Part shown: piece after piece, positions 6,401 through 7,459 of the stretch
Numbering within the stretch: the first letter of the stretch is position 1
How the letters are laid out: each line of letters opens with the position of its first letter
Assembly (NCBI GenBank): GCA_030634605.1
Contig: DAOWAK010000051.1
Coordinates: forward strand, 1-7,459
Direction of reading: 5' to 3'
Length of the DNA: 7,459 nucleotides
Source of the DNA: Sedimentisphaerales bacterium
Lineage (GTDB): Bacteria; Planctomycetota; Phycisphaerae; Sedimentisphaerales; SM23-30
Program-made: the position numbers and the translations under genes
Notes under the pieces: generated by a model
What the model saw: only the letters and a program-made list of their open reading frames with translations
The model's database searches: none
What the model was told of the DNA's origin: nothing

Positions 6401-7391
6401 TCAGCAACTGATTGAAACCGCCATCGGCGGTAAAGTCATCACCACCACTGTTCAGGGGCGCCAGCGTTACCCGGTTCGCGTGCGGTATCTCCGTGAACTT
6501 CGCGACAATATTGAATCGCTGGAACGGATTTTAGTCTCGGCTCCGGACGGCACCCAGATTCCGCTGGGCCAACTTACCCGGATCAATTTTGTTCGCGGCC
6601 CGCAAGCGATCAAAAGCGAAGATACCGCGCTCGTAAGTTACGTATTTTTTGAAGGTGCCCAGGGTATGGCGGAAGTGGATGTCGTCGAACAGGCTCAGGA
6701 TTATCTGAACAGCAAAATCGAATCCGGCTTGCTGCGATTGCCCGACGGGGTCAGCTACCGTTTCGCCGGCACCTACGAAAATCAGATTCGCGCCGAAAAG
6801 CGGCTAATGGTTATCCTGCCGCTGACCCTGTTCATCATCTTCATGATTTTGTATCTGAAATTTTCGACATTTTCCACCACCATGATGGTCTTTTCCGGAA
6901 TCGCTGTTGCCTGGGCCGGCGGCTTCATCATGATCTGGCTTTACGGACAGAATTGGTTTCTGGATTTTGCTGTTTTCGGCACCGATCTGCGCGAAATGTT
7001 CCAGGTACACACCATCAACTTGTCGGTCGCGGTTTGGGTAGGATTTTTGGCGTTGTTCGGAATCGCTTCGGATGACGGGGTGGTGATTGCCACCTTTCTC
7101 GATCAATCTTTTGCCGCTTATAAGCCCAAAAGCAAAGCCGCCATTCGCCTGGCAGTCATCGAAGCCGGCCGACGACGGGTCAGACCCTGCCTGATGACCA
7201 CCGCCACTACCACCCTAGCCCTGATCCCCGTACTGACCTCCACCGGCCGCGGCAGTGACATTATGGTACCCATGGCCATTCCCACTTTCGGCGGCATGAC
7301 CGTGGCCCTGATTACCATGTTCGTCGTGCCGGTGCTTCACTGTGTCCTAGACGAACCGCGGCTGAATAACCCGGCTCAGGACCCCAACTAA
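3489..7391 (+). CDS. cusA: CusA-type heavy-metal efflux RND pump (Cu(I)/Ag(I) class), enlarged
   Basis: This 1300-residue inner-membrane RND pump uses proton influx to drive metal ions out through the adaptor. E. coli CusA has about 1047 residues. TM1 is at about 26-43, followed by the family signature D-A-I-P-D-I-G-E-N-Q-Q and W-P-G-R-S-P-Q-D-V. M721 (F-M-P-T-T), M771 (M-I-E-T) and M898 (M-L-Q-T-G) align by eye with the three Cu(I)/Ag(I)-binding methionines of E. coli CusA, and D444 in TM4 (M-V-D) with its Asp405. In TM10, Glu939 is replaced by D1195 (A-S-D-D-G), and the relay Lys984 position is Cys1234 (R-P-C-L-M-T). Additions are about four hydrophobic segments at 543-643 between TM6 and TM7, a periplasmic insertion with a repeated motif at 806-845, and a loop at 1152-1177. 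ATG 3489 is preferred: AGGG lies nine bases upstream, and the region from the alternative ATG 3420 holds a 17-base tandem repeat and reads unlike CusA. It is probably co-transcribed with the adaptor. Confidence 0.94.
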   Translation: MDPRLPNTKTDSTSLIDRFIGFCLNKKIIIFLLVFGVLGAGYYVAPFDWDWKDLPRNPVAVDAIPDIGENQQIVFTKWPGRSPQDVEDQITYPLTVSLMGMPSVKTVRSLSMFGFSSIYIIFEDDVDFYWSRSRILEKLNSLSPQTLPPNVRPTLGPDATGLGQVFWYTLEGHDEQGNPTGGWDLHELRTIQDWFVRYALSGVAGVSEVASVGGFVQEYQVDVDPDAMRAASVRLDEVIAAVKMSNLDVGARTIEINKVEYIIRGLGFVKKPADLEYAVIKVNDNVPIYVKDVAHVTLGPALRRGALDKSGTEAVGAVVVVRYGENPLEVIKNIKRKIEEISPGLPKKTLADGTVSQVKIVPFYDRSGLINETLDTLNSALTEEILVTVIVVLIMILHLRSSLLISALLPLAVLMCFIAMKVFKVDANIVALSGIAIAIGTMVDMGIIVCENIVKHLDQSRPGAKTGEVIYRAVREVGSAVITAVATTIVSFLPVFTMQYSEGKLFKPLAFTKTFALIASIIVALAVIPPVAQLLFAKRSRTRLIALIGYGTLIAAGIAAALLITWWVGLILVLIGLYHFSRQLIPDSWQKIVQYLSTFVIVLAVAIILSRHWLPLGPENGLLRNFIFVAVLIGSLLLFFQLFQHFYVPILRWCLNHKISFMMPPLFIVLLGATVWLGFDRVFWLPKVVRLSPPVTYLAHKFPGLSKEFRPALDEGSFLFMPTTMPHASIGEALDVLQKQDLAIDHLPEVKTVVGKIGRVESSLDPAPVSMIETVVIYQPKYLEDEQSRRRLTFRFDADDTDYFRDEHGELVSAADGEPYKVRGRFERNENGRLIPEKNGQPFRLWRPPLDPDLNPDRPEFKGVEKPNDIWDAIVQAAEIPGTTSAPKLQPIETRLVMLQTGMRANMGVKITGPDQQTIEKFGLEIERHLKQIPAIKPTSVYAERIVGKPYLEIDIDRRAIARFGIKVQSVQQLIETAIGGKVITTTVQGRQRYPVRVRYLRELRDNIESLERILVSAPDGTQIPLGQLTRINFVRGPQAIKSEDTALVSYVFFEGAQGMAEVDVVEQAQDYLNSKIESGLLRLPDGVSYRFAGTYENQIRAEKRLMVILPLTLFIIFMILYLKFSTFSTTMMVFSGIAVAWAGGFIMIWLYGQNWFLDFAVFGTDLREMFQVHTINLSVAVWVGFLALFGIASDDGVVIATFLDQSFAAYKPKSKAAIRLAVIEAGRRRVRPCLMTTATTTLALIPVLTSTGRGSDIMVPMAIPTFGGMTVALITMFVVPVLHCVLDEPRLNNPAQDPN

Positions 7392-7425
7392 CACATCCCC
7401 TCCGAAAAAAAAGCCCACCAGCTAG

Positions 7426-7454
7426 AATAAAAAATCCGCACTTTTAGGCCGGAT
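7426..7454 (-). terminator. Possible minus-strand terminator of a convergent gene
   Basis: Read on the minus strand, ATCCG (7454-7450) pairs with CGGAT (7438-7434) across an 11-base loop and runs into a T-rich tract, TTTTTTATT, ending at 7426. This is the layout of a factor-independent terminator for a gene entering from the right. The stem is only five pairs and the gene itself is outside the window. On the plus strand no T-run follows the stem, so it is not a good terminator for the pump gene. Confidence 0.3.
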
Positions 7455-7459
7455 GAAAA

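Noticed and set aside
1402..7391. Reading the pump genes as zinc/cobalt/cadmium (Czc/Cnr) type
   Set aside because: The three methionines matching the Cu(I)/Ag(I) site of CusA are all present and the adaptor modules are Met/Cys/His rich, which favours monovalent copper or silver.
1..7459. Signs of a mobile island or defence system
   Set aside because: No integrase, transposase, tRNA, attachment repeat, toxin-antitoxin or nuclease gene is visible. All five genes lie on one strand and look chromosomal.

Overview
The window reads as a stretch of ordinary bacterial chromosome, all of it on the + strand. It probably comes from a planctomycete-like lineage (Planctomycetota, perhaps Phycisphaerae). 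That placement is an inference from memory of family members: the paired ACT-domain protein, the STAS protein with a serine-rich active loop, and the style of the metal pump with two heavy-metal-binding modules and DUF3347 in its adaptor all resemble proteins from that group. There is no rRNA, tRNA or other marker here to fix it. I see no mobile element, CRISPR array or tRNA.

Left block (1-1131), housekeeping and regulation: the last 54 codons of Lon protease, a small single-domain STAS protein (anti-sigma factor antagonist type), and a protein with two ACT domains and a strongly basic tail. The gaps are about 70 bases each. The second gap carries a 10-bp hairpin-forming inverted repeat.

Middle gap (1132-1401): 270 bases with no gene. 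It holds a weak terminator-like element, several inverted repeats and a TATAAT box. The best inverted repeat, at 1279-1308, lies just upstream of that box and is a candidate operator for the metal-efflux genes.

Right block (1402-7391), a Cus-type copper/silver efflux pair: a 660-residue periplasmic adaptor (CusB-like) followed by a very large RND pump (CusA-like, 1300 residues from the preferred start). The adaptor carries three extra predicted metal-binding modules. The pump keeps the three methionines that bind Cu(I)/Ag(I) in E. coli CusA, but has about 120 extra residues with roughly four extra hydrophobic segments between TM6 and TM7. Its proton-relay residues also differ from those of E. 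coli CusA. The outer-membrane partner (CusC/TolC type) and any metal-sensing regulator are not in the window. The leader between adaptor and pump contains a hairpin and a 17-base tandem repeat, which also bear on where the pump starts.

The last 68 bases hold no gene, only a possible minus-strand terminator for a convergent gene outside the window. I do not see a clearly undescribed system. The most distinctive features are the multi-module adaptor, the enlarged pump and the structured non-coding leaders.
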